This document shows, in pieces, positions 7,908 through 14,227 of a stretch of DNA of 22,393 nucleotides. Both the position numbers and the translations under genes were made by a program. The DNA comes from Chloroflexota bacterium (lineage in GTDB: Bacteria > Chloroflexota > Anaerolineae > Anaerolineales > Anaerolineaceae): positions 1 to 22,393 of the forward strand of contig JAEYTI010000355.1 in the NCBI GenBank assembly GCA_023434145.1, written 5' to 3'. Each line of letters begins with the position of its first letter. The stretch's first letter is position 1. The notes beneath the pieces were generated by a model. That model saw nothing but the letters and a program-made list of their open reading frames with translations, did not search any database and was not told the origin of the DNA.

Positions 7908-7922
7908 CAGATCACTGCGTAG

Positions 7923-7968
7923 AAAGAACGCTGCGCGTCTGGCTTTTTCCAGCGCGCAGCGTTCTTTT
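7923..7968 (+). terminator. Intrinsic terminator of the FKBP gene
   Basis: Outer arms 7923-7937 and 7953-7967 (15 bp) are perfect. Inside, CTGG pairs with CCAG, with a single bulged T, around a CTTTTT loop. The right arm ends in a TTTT run, so transcription from the plus strand should stop here. Confidence 0.85.
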
Positions 7969-7991
7969 GTAACTGCCCAGGCTCGGCGGGT

Positions 7992-8042
7992 TTGTGTGTT
8001 TTGTGAGGGAGTTGCATAGCAAGTCGCCCACAAAACACACAA
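7992..8042 (-). terminator. 14-bp hairpin between the convergent FKBP gene and ybaK
   Basis: Arms 7992-8005 (TTGTGTGTTTTGTG) and 8029-8042 are exact complements around a 23-nt loop that contains a smaller TTGC/GCAA stem. It lies 26 nt beyond the ybaK stop on the minus strand and 24 nt beyond the plus-strand terminator, so each convergent gene has its own hairpin. Confidence 0.6.
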
Positions 8043-8068
8043 CGATATTATGAAGTACGAGGAGCTTT

Positions 8069-8548
8069 TTATGTGACTGTGATTACCTCACCGCCCGAGA
8101 TGCGTACCAGCTCCTCTGGCGCGATGGGGAAGACGGCATTAGGCGTTCCACCCGCTGCCCAGATCAGCGCATATTGGAGCAAGTCCGCGTCGATGTAGGT
8201 CTTCAGCGGGGTCTTATGCCCCACTGGCGGTACCCCTCCAATGGCGAATCCGCTGGCTTCGCGAACCAAATCGGCATCCGCGCGGGCGAGCGTGCCGCCA
8301 AGCTGGCGGCCCAGGTGTTTTTCGTGCACGCGGTTCGTTCCACTCACCAGCACCAGCACCGGTGAGCCGGTAGAATCTTCCGGCGTTTGCAGTAGGAACA
8401 CCAGCGACTTGACGATCTGCCCGACCTCGCAGCCCGCAGCCTGGGCTGCCTCGGCGGCGGTGCGAGTGCTTTCTGCCATCTCGACGATTTGCCCGGTATA
8501 GCCTGCGCGGCTCAAGGCATCTTGTACGCGCTGCGCGCTCGGATGCAT
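8069..8548 (-). CDS. YbaK/EbsC-family aminoacyl-tRNA deacylase
   Basis: A 159-residue single-domain protein of the YbaK/ProX fold, a family that hydrolyses mischarged tRNAs (for example Cys- or Ala-tRNA(Pro)) in the cytoplasm. Family features are STRTAAEAAQAAGCEVGQIVKSLVF near the N-terminus (about residues 27-51), a central LVSGTNRV segment and the GGVPPVGH motif (about 103-110). AGGAGA lies 9-11 nt upstream of the ATG. It is the last gene of a minus-strand run, 36 nt behind the M20 peptidase gene, and is probably co-transcribed with it. Which mischarged tRNA it clears cannot be decided from sequence alone. Confidence 0.88.
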   Translation of the reverse strand: MHPSAQRVQDALSRAGYTGQIVEMAESTRTAAEAAQAAGCEVGQIVKSLVFLLQTPEDSTGSPVLVLVSGTNRVHEKHLGRQLGGTLARADADLVREASGFAIGGVPPVGHKTPLKTYIDADLLQYALIWAAGGTPNAVFPIAPEELVRISGGEVITVT

Positions 8549-8584
8549 AAGATCTCCTTTCTCCTATGCCTGCGTTGAAACAGC

Positions 8585-9700
8585 CTATTCTTCTAACGCG
8601 CTCCACACGCGCGTAACAAGCAGATAGAGCTGCGCCATGCCCTTGCTGATCTGCCCGGTGAGGATGTATTCCTCTTTGGTGTGGGCGCTGTTGCCGTTGG
8701 TGATGCCAACGCAGATTGCCGGATAGCCACGCGATAGGGGCATGTTCGCATCGGTCGAGGCGATATCCAGGCGGGTTTCCATCCCTAGATCTTTCAGCAC
8801 ACCGCATGCGATCTGTACAAGCGGGTGCCTGGGCGAGATGCTGCCCGCGCTGCGTTTGCCGATGCGATCCATTGTTACCTTTACGCCCGGTCGGCGCGCA
8901 GAGCGGATAATCTCCTCGACCTGGCTTACTAAATCTTCGAGGGCGCCGGCGTCTTCTGAACGCAAATCCAGCTCCATCGCGGCGCTGGATGCGATCGTAT
9001 TGATCGAAGTCCCGCCGTGAATAATGCCTACGTTTAGCGTAGTGCAGGGGGAGCGGGGCAGGTTCAATGCTGCCAGCCGGGTTACAATGCCGCACAGCTC
9101 ATGCACGGCCGAAGGCTGCCCATAATTGGCCCAAGAATGCCCGCCAGGGGTCTGCGCGGTGATTTTATAGCGCTCAACGCCCAAACCGCGGTGCAGAACC
9201 GTGCCAAGGCCCATGCCTTCGATCACCAGGTAGGCTATCGGTTCGGCGCCGAAGCGATCTACCACTGCCTGGATGCCGCGCAGGTCGCCCAGTCCTTCTT
9301 CGCAGGTGTTAAAAACCACCCAAAGGTCGCCGGGAAGCTGGGTCTTTTCGGCTTGCAGTGCCTGGATCAACCCTAGCAGGGCGGCAGTGCCGAGCGCGTT
9401 ATCACCAATGCCTGGCCCGGTGATGCGGTTCTCCGCGCGCTTGGTCGTCAGGGAAGTTCCCATTGGATGGACGGTGTCGATGTGGGCGCTAACGACTAGC
9501 GGGCGAGCGGTTCCGCCTACCAGCCGGGCGAGTACATTACCTGCGGGGTCTCGCTGCACATCAGAAAGCCCGGCCTTTTGCAGCCAATTGAAGAAAAATT
9601 CGGCCCGCGCCTCTTCGTGGAACGTGGGCGCAGGGATTGCCTGAATAGTACAGGCAAGTTCGATCACATCTTGCGCGAGTGTTGCCGGAAGATTGTTCAC
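8585..9700 (-). CDS. M20-family zinc metallopeptidase / amidohydrolase
   Basis: A 371-residue member of the M20 (peptidase T, carboxypeptidase G2, ArgE/DapE) clan, predicted cytoplasmic. Metal-site motifs are visible in order: SAHIDTV (His ligand and Asp), GIGDNALG (bridging Asp), the catalytic CEEG pair, and NGNSAHTKEEY with the last His ligand. GGHSWANYG belongs to the lid/dimerisation domain. The start is taken as the GTG at 9700, because its bases overlap the stop of the upstream kinase (GTGA); no nearby ATG exists, and the frame upstream lies inside the kinase gene. The overlap suggests translational coupling. The substrate is unknown; a di- or tripeptidase or an N-acyl amino acid hydrolase would both fit. 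Confidence 0.88.
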   Translation of the reverse strand: MNNLPATLAQDVIELACTIQAIPAPTFHEEARAEFFFNWLQKAGLSDVQRDPAGNVLARLVGGTARPLVVSAHIDTVHPMGTSLTTKRAENRITGPGIGDNALGTAALLGLIQALQAEKTQLPGDLWVVFNTCEEGLGDLRGIQAVVDRFGAEPIAYLVIEGMGLGTVLHRGLGVERYKITAQTPGGHSWANYGQPSAVHELCGIVTRLAALNLPRSPCTTLNVGIIHGGTSINTIASSAAMELDLRSEDAGALEDLVSQVEEIIRSARRPGVKVTMDRIGKRSAGSISPRHPLVQIACGVLKDLGMETRLDIASTDANMPLSRGYPAICVGITNGNSAHTKEEYILTGQISKGMAQLYLLVTRVWSALEE

Positions 9701-10713
9701 GCTTTTCGCACCATTTCTCGCAGCGCCTCGAGGCGCGCTTTGGGTAGACCAGGCAGGGCATCGAGGGCGTAGAAGGGTGAAGTCCCTTCCATCACCATTG
9801 CGGCAGAGACATTGCCGCACAACACTGCATGGAGAGGATCGTAGGTATGCCGGTAGCCCGCCAAAAATCCGCCGCCGAAGGCATCCCCGGCGCCGGTTGG
9901 CTCGATCACCTGGATCGGGTAGGCGGGGATAATCCAGCGCGTGCGGTTGACGTGATTATAGAGATACTGCCCGCCGCTGCCGCGCTTGATTACCACGATT
10001 TCGCAGCCGTACCCGGCAATGGTTTCGGCCATTTCCCACAAATCTTCGCTGCGCCCCTGGAACAAGTTGACCAGCTTGCTCTCGGCGCACAAGAAGGCGC
10101 TCAGACCGTTGATCAGTACGGGGATGTCATCCCAAAAAATGGGGTTCATGTAGCCCGCGGAGGGGTCGAGGGTGATGGTGTTGACGTTGCCGCGCCGTAA
10201 AATCGAAGGCAGCATGGTGTGCGAGAGATAATCCAGCGGGCAGATATGCGCGGCAGTGGCGTCGAGGTAATCATCGGGCAGATCGTTCTGTCGCAGAGTC
10301 AGCGGGCTGAGCTGCGTGCGGCTGTCGATCTGCTGCCCGGGCGGGTTGTAGCCCAACAGGGCTTTGGGGAAGGGCAGCCCCAGGCGGGCAAACTGCGCTA
10401 CAGGGTTATCGGTATTGGGCGCATCAAGCGCAGGATAAGAGACAAAATAGCGCAGGTCGAATGCTTCTGGCAGGATGCGGACGCCGCGCAGGTCAAATCC
10501 GCATTGGGCGAGCTTGTCCAGCCACTCATGCGGATAGTCTTCGCCAATGCGCGAGATCAGGCCGATGCCCTGTTCCCAAATGCCCGCGCCGGCTGCGGCA
10601 TACAACAGGCCTCCGCCCGGCACGTCCAGCAGTGTCTGGTCGCGGTGGGTAATTACATAGTTCCGGCGGAGCTGCCCGGCGATGATATATGTCAGTACGG
10701 GGATGCTGCCCAT
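9697..10713 (-). CDS. PfkB-family carbohydrate/nucleoside kinase
   Basis: A 338-residue ribokinase-superfamily kinase with unknown substrate. The N-terminal region has the substrate-side glycine motif VPGGGLLYAAAGAG (about 32-45). The C-terminal signature EPTGAGDAFGGGFLAGY contains the catalytic Asp (about residue 277). It is not a copy of adoK in this window: the sequences differ throughout and the N-terminal GSIA segment is missing. The ATG at 10713 gives MGSIPVLTYIIAGQ, a typical family beginning, but it has no Shine-Dalgarno sequence. The first five codons lie inside a 27-bp perfect palindrome whose centre reads TATAAT on this strand, so a nearly leaderless transcript is possible. Its stop overlaps the GTG start of the M20 gene. 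Confidence 0.85.
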   Translation of the reverse strand: MGSIPVLTYIIAGQLRRNYVITHRDQTLLDVPGGGLLYAAAGAGIWEQGIGLISRIGEDYPHEWLDKLAQCGFDLRGVRILPEAFDLRYFVSYPALDAPNTDNPVAQFARLGLPFPKALLGYNPPGQQIDSRTQLSPLTLRQNDLPDDYLDATAAHICPLDYLSHTMLPSILRRGNVNTITLDPSAGYMNPIFWDDIPVLINGLSAFLCAESKLVNLFQGRSEDLWEMAETIAGYGCEIVVIKRGSGGQYLYNHVNRTRWIIPAYPIQVIEPTGAGDAFGGGFLAGYRHTYDPLHAVLCGNVSAAMVMEGTSPFYALDALPGLPKARLEALREMVRKA

Positions 10714-10755
10714 GATGAAAATGATTATATCATTTTCATCATGGGCAGCATCCCC
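10699..10755. repeat. Perfect 27-bp palindrome overlapping the PfkB start codon
   Basis: Arms 10699-10725 and 10729-10755 are exact reverse complements with a 3-nt centre (TAT). The left arm contains codons 1-5 of the kinase (MGSIP); the right arm repeats the same ATG-containing sequence in the opposite direction. Read on the minus strand, the centre forms TATAAT (10729-10724), 11 nt before the start codon, but no good -35 box is placed for it (GATGCT). It could act as a promoter element, an mRNA-end structure or a terminator for the gene upstream. Confidence 0.85.
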
Positions 10756-10757
10756 TA

Positions 10758-10828
10758 CCAAAAAATAATACTGTGGTTGTTGGTTGCGCGAGCCTCGCGC
10801 AACCAACAACCACAGTATTATTTTTTGG
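10758..10828 (-). terminator. Perfect 35-bp palindrome with a 1-nt centre
   Basis: Arms 10758-10792 and 10794-10828 match without error around a single C (10793), giving a 71-bp palindrome. On the minus strand it starts 15 nt behind the stop of the small membrane protein gene, and the 3' side of its stem ends ATTATTTTTTGG. It can therefore act as an intrinsic terminator with the A- and U-tracts folded into the stem base. Only 2 nt separate it from the next palindrome. Confidence 0.75.
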
Positions 10829-10842
10829 ATAGATACTTCCTC

Positions 10843-11040
10843 TTATTCGCGGTCGGCGATGTCGGCGATCAGGCGGAGCACACCGAGCACGCCCAGGCCA
10901 ATTTTCACCCCGTCACCGGGGGTCACTTCGGGGAGCACGTTTTCCTGCTCCGCGCGCTGAATGACAATGTAGGCGCCGATGATTCCGATGACAAGCCCGG
11001 CAGCCGCGCCGATCGCAATAGTTTTACTTCTCCAGTTCAT
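10843..11040 (-). CDS. Small single-span membrane protein, YtxH-like in layout
   Basis: A 65-residue protein starting MNWRSKTIAIGAAAG, with one predicted membrane helix (about residues 8-27, AIGAAAGLVIGIIGAYIVIQ) and a charged tail ending ADIADRE. The glycine-rich short helix followed by a soluble tail resembles YtxH/DUF-type small membrane proteins, but I cannot name a family. The start is supported by GGGGA 5 nt upstream. An upstream in-frame start at 11112 would run back across the preceding terminator hairpin and is unlikely. It lies between two hairpins and is about 95 nt behind another membrane protein gene. Function unknown. Confidence 0.7.
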   Translation of the reverse strand: MNWRSKTIAIGAAAGLVIGIIGAYIVIQRAEQENVLPEVTPGDGVKIGLGVLGVLRLIADIADRE

Positions 11041-11068
11041 ATTTCCCCATCCTTTTGAGTTTTCAGTA

Positions 11069-11119
11069 TTTTTCGTTGGTGGTGTGCCAGACTTCTTCCA
11101 GCACACCACCAACGAAAAA
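11069..11119 (-). terminator. 19-bp hairpin with A/T tails after the 147-residue membrane protein gene
   Basis: Arms 11069-11087 (TTTTTCGTTGGTGGTGTGC) and 11101-11119 pair perfectly around a 13-nt loop. After one unpaired A, a further TA/TA pair can form. On the minus strand the 3' side ends in a run of T, as expected of an intrinsic terminator, and it begins 15 nt behind the stop at 11135. Confidence 0.8.
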
Positions 11120-11134
11120 ATACGCCTTATGAGT

Positions 11135-11578
11135 TTACTTTCCGCGAACCACCGTGTCCCACAGGCGCTTTACGCGGGCTGAGAAGGTATTGGTCTTGAT
11201 CACCGGCTGGGTAGCAGAATCGGCGGCACGGCGAACCCCCAATGCGATCCGCACCATACGTAGTTGCAATCGCAGCATCCAGTCGGGCATTTTTTGTAGC
11301 AGCTTGCGCATTCCGTATACCGCAGCTCCCACAATGACTAGGAAGATCAGCATGGTCAGCAGCACCGGGATGATGACGAACACTGCAGAGATATTTCCCC
11401 ACTTGTTGATCGCCGGGCTTTCGTTTACCGTGCCGATGATTGCGAGCACCACCAAGGCCAGCACAACCAGCAGCGTGAGACCCAACGGCAGCCAGACCTG
11501 CATGCGCATCTGCCGGCGGTGGTCTTCTACCGGCGAGGCGTTAATCGGGTATCCGGGGACAGTGCCTTTTTGTTCCAT
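11135..11578 (-). CDS. Two-span membrane protein, unrecognised
   Basis: A 147-residue protein from the ATG at 11578 (MEQKGTVPGYP). A short polar N-terminus is followed by two predicted membrane helices, at about residues 27-50 (VWLPLGLTLLVVLALVVLAI) and about 65-88 (ISAVFVIIPVLLTMLIFLVIV), then a basic amphipathic C-terminal region rich in Arg. I recognise no family. The ribosome site is weak (CTGG), while TAAAAT lies at 11591-11586 on this strand, so a transcript starting almost at the ATG is possible. An alternative in-frame ATG at 11605 would add nine residues. It sits downstream of malic enzyme, separated by a hairpin, with the 65-residue membrane protein gene behind it. Confidence 0.7.
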   Translation of the reverse strand: MEQKGTVPGYPINASPVEDHRRQMRMQVWLPLGLTLLVVLALVVLAIIGTVNESPAINKWGNISAVFVIIPVLLTMLIFLVIVGAAVYGMRKLLQKMPDWMLRLQLRMVRIALGVRRAADSATQPVIKTNTFSARVKRLWDTVVRGK

Positions 11579-11637
11579 ACCAGATATTTTAGCACGGAAC
11601 AACATAAATAATGTTTATAGAAATGGTGGTTCTTTGG

Positions 11638-11693
11638 GTTTTCATAGAAATGCGGGGCATGCTGTACAGCACGCCCCGCATTTCTATGAAAAC
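11638..11693 (-). terminator. 21-bp hairpin after malic enzyme
   Basis: Arms 11638-11658 and 11673-11693 are perfect complements. The 14-nt centre holds GCTGTACAGC (11661-11670), itself a palindrome, so the stem can continue past a 2x2 internal loop. On the minus strand it starts 10 nt behind the malic enzyme stop, and its 3' side ends in GTTTTC (read ATAGAAAT ... GAAAAC on the plus strand). Confidence 0.75.
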
Positions 11694-11703
11694 GAAGAAA
11701 CTT

Positions 11704-12981
11704 TTATCTTCCCAATCTTCTTGCCAGATCGCTGCGGTAGCAGTCCAGGTCAATCGCTACACGTGCGACGCCGGTTCGCATGGCAGCTTCGGCCACCGCG
11801 GGCGCTTCCCACAGCGCCACGCGCCGGTCCAGCGGCTTCGGGACGATGTAATCGCGGCCAAATTCCAGATGATCCACGTTGTAGGCTTCCAGCATCTCAG
11901 CGGGGACCGGCTCTTTGGCCAGACTGGCAAGCGCCTGTGAAGCCGCCACTTTCATTTCGTCGTTGATCGCCCGCGCTCGCACGTCCAGCGCGCCGCGGAA
12001 GATGAACGGGAAGCCCAACACGTTATTGATCTGGTTGGGGTAGTCGGAGCGGCCGGTAGCGACAATTGCATCGGGGCGGGCTTCACGCGCCAGCTCGTAG
12101 CGGATCTCGGGGTCAGGATTGGCCATGGCGAAAATGATCGGGTCGCGGCCCATGCGCTTGACCATCTCCGGGGTGACGATATTGGCGGCGGAAAGGCCGA
12201 TGAACACGTCCGCGCCTTCCATTGCTTCTGCAAGGGTGGCGGGGCAGTCGCCGCGGGCAAAGATTTCTTTCTCGGGGAACATTTCTTCCGCGCGGCCTTC
12301 GAATACCAGCCCGAAGCGGTCGCACATCCAGATGTTTTCGCTCGGAACGCCAATCTTCAGCAGATGGGTGGCGCAGGCAACACCCGCCGCGCCGCCGCCG
12401 GAGAAGACAATCTTCACCTCATTCAACTTGCGATTGGTGATCTCCAGGGCGTTCAGCAGCGCGGCGCCGAGGATGATGGCCGTTCCGTGCTGGTCATCGT
12501 GGAAGACGGGGATATCGAGCATGGCTTGCAGGCGGCGCTCGATGGCAAAACATTCCGGCGAGCGGATGTCTTCCAGGTTAATGCCACCAAAGGTGGGCGC
12601 AATGGCCGCCACCGTCTGGATCACGATCTCGGGGTCGTGTGAGTCGACTTCGATATCGAACACATCAATATCGGCAAAGCGCTTGAACAGTACGCCCTTC
12701 CCTTCCATGACCGGCTTCGATGCCAGCGCTCCGCGGTCGCCAAGGCCCAAAATGGCCGTCCCGTTGGAGATCACCGCGACAAGATTGCCCTTGCTGGTGT
12801 ATTCGTAGGCCATGTCAATGTCTTTTTCGATCTCCAGTACCGGGTAGGCCACGCCGGGGGTATAAGCCAGGCTCAAATCACGCTGGTTGTGCAGCGGTTT
12901 GGTCGGCAGAATGCTCAGCTTACCGGGCTTGCCGTTCAGCCGGTGATATTCGAGTGCATCTTCACGTGTAATGCGAATCAT
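11704..12981 (-). CDS. NAD(P)-dependent malic enzyme (malate dehydrogenase, oxaloacetate-decarboxylating)
   Basis: Oxidative decarboxylation of malate to pyruvate and CO2, linking the TCA pool to pyruvate. The 425-residue protein is the short bacterial form without a phosphotransacetylase domain. Visible motifs are SLAYTPGVA (Tyr of the active site, about 49-57), NGTAILGLGDRGALASKPVMEGK with the catalytic Lys (about 84-106), EDIRSPECF and VFHDDQHGTA (metal-binding acids, about 150-182), FSGGGAAGVA (nucleotide-binding glycines), and ATGRSDYPNQINNVLGFPFIFRGALD near the end. AGGAAAGGAT lies 5-8 nt before the ATG at 12981. An in-frame ATG at 13017 is less suitable. It is transcribed away from recX, with a terminator behind it. 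Cofactor preference is not decided here. Confidence 0.95.
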   Translation of the reverse strand: MIRITREDALEYHRLNGKPGKLSILPTKPLHNQRDLSLAYTPGVAYPVLEIEKDIDMAYEYTSKGNLVAVISNGTAILGLGDRGALASKPVMEGKGVLFKRFADIDVFDIEVDSHDPEIVIQTVAAIAPTFGGINLEDIRSPECFAIERRLQAMLDIPVFHDDQHGTAIILGAALLNALEITNRKLNEVKIVFSGGGAAGVACATHLLKIGVPSENIWMCDRFGLVFEGRAEEMFPEKEIFARGDCPATLAEAMEGADVFIGLSAANIVTPEMVKRMGRDPIIFAMANPDPEIRYELAREARPDAIVATGRSDYPNQINNVLGFPFIFRGALDVRARAINDEMKVAASQALASLAKEPVPAEMLEAYNVDHLEFGRDYIVPKPLDRRVALWEAPAVAEAAMRTGVARVAIDLDCYRSDLARRLGR

Positions 12982-13017
12982 GAAATATCCTTTCCTGTAA
13001 TGTTTGCATACAGCCAT

Positions 13018-13546
13018 TGTAACGGAGGGGAGTGGGGTAGGGAAGGAACGATTGGCGGGTGTTTGGCATTACACTATGCACATTTTTATATGCGAAATTA
13101 TGAAATTAATGTATAATGAGAGACAGAAGTTATAGCGTTCCTCTGCCCATATTTTCTTGTATTCCGGGCAGAACCTGGTTGTGAGCGTGTAAAGTGCTGG
13201 GAAGCGTTTCATCTGGCTGCCGGGGTCCGGCCCAGGTGATCGAAGTTGGTAAAATCAGATGCTTATGATTGCCGGATGTGTGCAAGCCGGCTGCATGGAG
13301 AACACTCCGGCGTTTCAAGCTTCGCGGGAGTGATGCAGGACAGCTTGCCATCCGTTTGAGAGTGTGCAAAGAGTGATCAAACGGTGTTTATGGAATCCAT
13401 CACACCTTGCTGATTTGACCTCTTCCTGACGTTCGTGTCGGGCGGTTCTCCCTTTCCGGGGGGCGGCCTTGCGCGACCCCAGTTCGATATGCGATTTCAC
13501 AGCCGTGGACTGCCAGGGCAGTTTTACGGCTGTTTGCTTGTTTACA
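13018..13546. other. 529-bp gene-free gap between malic enzyme and recX, hairpin-rich
   Basis: No convincing coding frame is present on either strand; a 79-codon minus-strand frame at 13130-13369 has no ribosome site and no recognisable content. From 13143 to 13442 there is a chain of potential plus-strand hairpins: 13143-13171, 13210-13238 (12 bp in two segments with a 3-nt loop), 13271-13291, 13303-13332 (6+3 bp), 13352-13384 (8 bp) and 13425-13442. I do not recognise tmRNA, RNase P RNA, SRP RNA or a known riboswitch core in it. Confidence 0.45.
13112..13117 (+). promoter_or_regulatory. Consensus -10 box in the malic enzyme-recX gap
   Basis: TATAAT preceded by an AT-rich stretch (13081-13111). 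The hexamer at -35 distance, TATGCG, is a poor match. Transcription from here would start near 13124, about 20 nt before the first hairpin of the gap, and read towards recX, giving a leader or separate RNA of some 420 nt. Confidence 0.35.
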
Positions 13547-14227
13547 ATGGACCGAGAGATAACCGCGCTGAAAGCACAGGTGAAAAACCCGAATCGCATC
13601 AGTGTCTTCTTAGATGGTGAATATGCGTTTGGGTTGGCGCGCATTGTTGCGGCCTGGCTGTCGATAGGCCAGCACCTGAGTGAAGATGATATTACGCGCC
13701 TGAAAGAGCAGGACACCTACGAAGTGGCTTACCAGCGAAGCCTGCGGTTTTTGGGTGTGCGGGCGCGGTCAGAAGATGAGGTCCGGAAGAAATTAAGCGA
13801 TCAGGGTTTTGAGGAGAAGGTTGCGGATAGTACGATCCAGCGGCTGAAAGAAATGGGCTTCCTGAGCGACGATCAGTTTGCGAAGGACTGGGTAGAAAAC
13901 CGCAGCACCTTTCGACCCCGCAGCAGGCGGCTGCTGAAACTGGAACTGCGACAAAAAGGTGTGGCAGATGACGCAATCGAGAAAGCTCTGGCTGAAACCG
14001 GAGACGAAAGCACCCTGGCTTATCAGTCCGCGATGAAATACGCGCGGCGGTTGGCCGGGTCGGATTGGGAGACGTTTCGCAAGCGGCTGGGCGACCATTT
14101 ACTTCGCCGTGGTTTCTCTTACGGAACTATCGCTCCTGTCCTTCGTCAGGTGTGGGATGAAACCCGCGAGTCAGCCGGCGACTCTAACCCGACAAACGAT
14201 GAGGATGAAGAGATATGGTCACAATAG
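13547..14227 (+). CDS. recX: Regulatory protein RecX
   Basis: RecX binds RecA filaments and limits their activity in recombination and the SOS response. The 226-residue protein shows three-helix RecX repeats: YQRSLRFLGVRARSEDEVRKKL, then a second unit beginning ADSTIQRLKEMGFLSDDQFAKDWVENR, then RLLKLELRQKGVADDAIEKAL and YARRLAGSDWETFRKRLGDHLLRRGFSYGTI. The N-terminal extension with RISVFLDGEYAFGL is usual for Gram-positive-type RecX. The ATG at 13547 (MDREITALK) is chosen over a TTG at 13469, whose extra 26 residues look non-native; no clear Shine-Dalgarno sequence precedes it. The last 13 nt overlap rny, so the two are translated from one transcript. recA is not in the window. Confidence 0.9.
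   Translation: MDREITALKAQVKNPNRISVFLDGEYAFGLARIVAAWLSIGQHLSEDDITRLKEQDTYEVAYQRSLRFLGVRARSEDEVRKKLSDQGFEEKVADSTIQRLKEMGFLSDDQFAKDWVENRSTFRPRSRRLLKLELRQKGVADDAIEKALAETGDESTLAYQSAMKYARRLAGSDWETFRKRLGDHLLRRGFSYGTIAPVLRQVWDETRESAGDSNPTNDEDEEIWSQ

Noticed and set aside
10699..10828. Palindromes as chimeric assembly or amplification artefacts
   Set aside because: Not fully excluded, but such repeats lie consistently at gene ends throughout the window and the flanking genes continue intact on both sides, which argues for real structure. Long reads would settle it.
13130..13369. A 79-codon minus-strand gene in the malic enzyme-recX gap
   Set aside because: It has no ribosome site, no recognisable domain and an unnatural composition; the region looks more like structured non-coding sequence.
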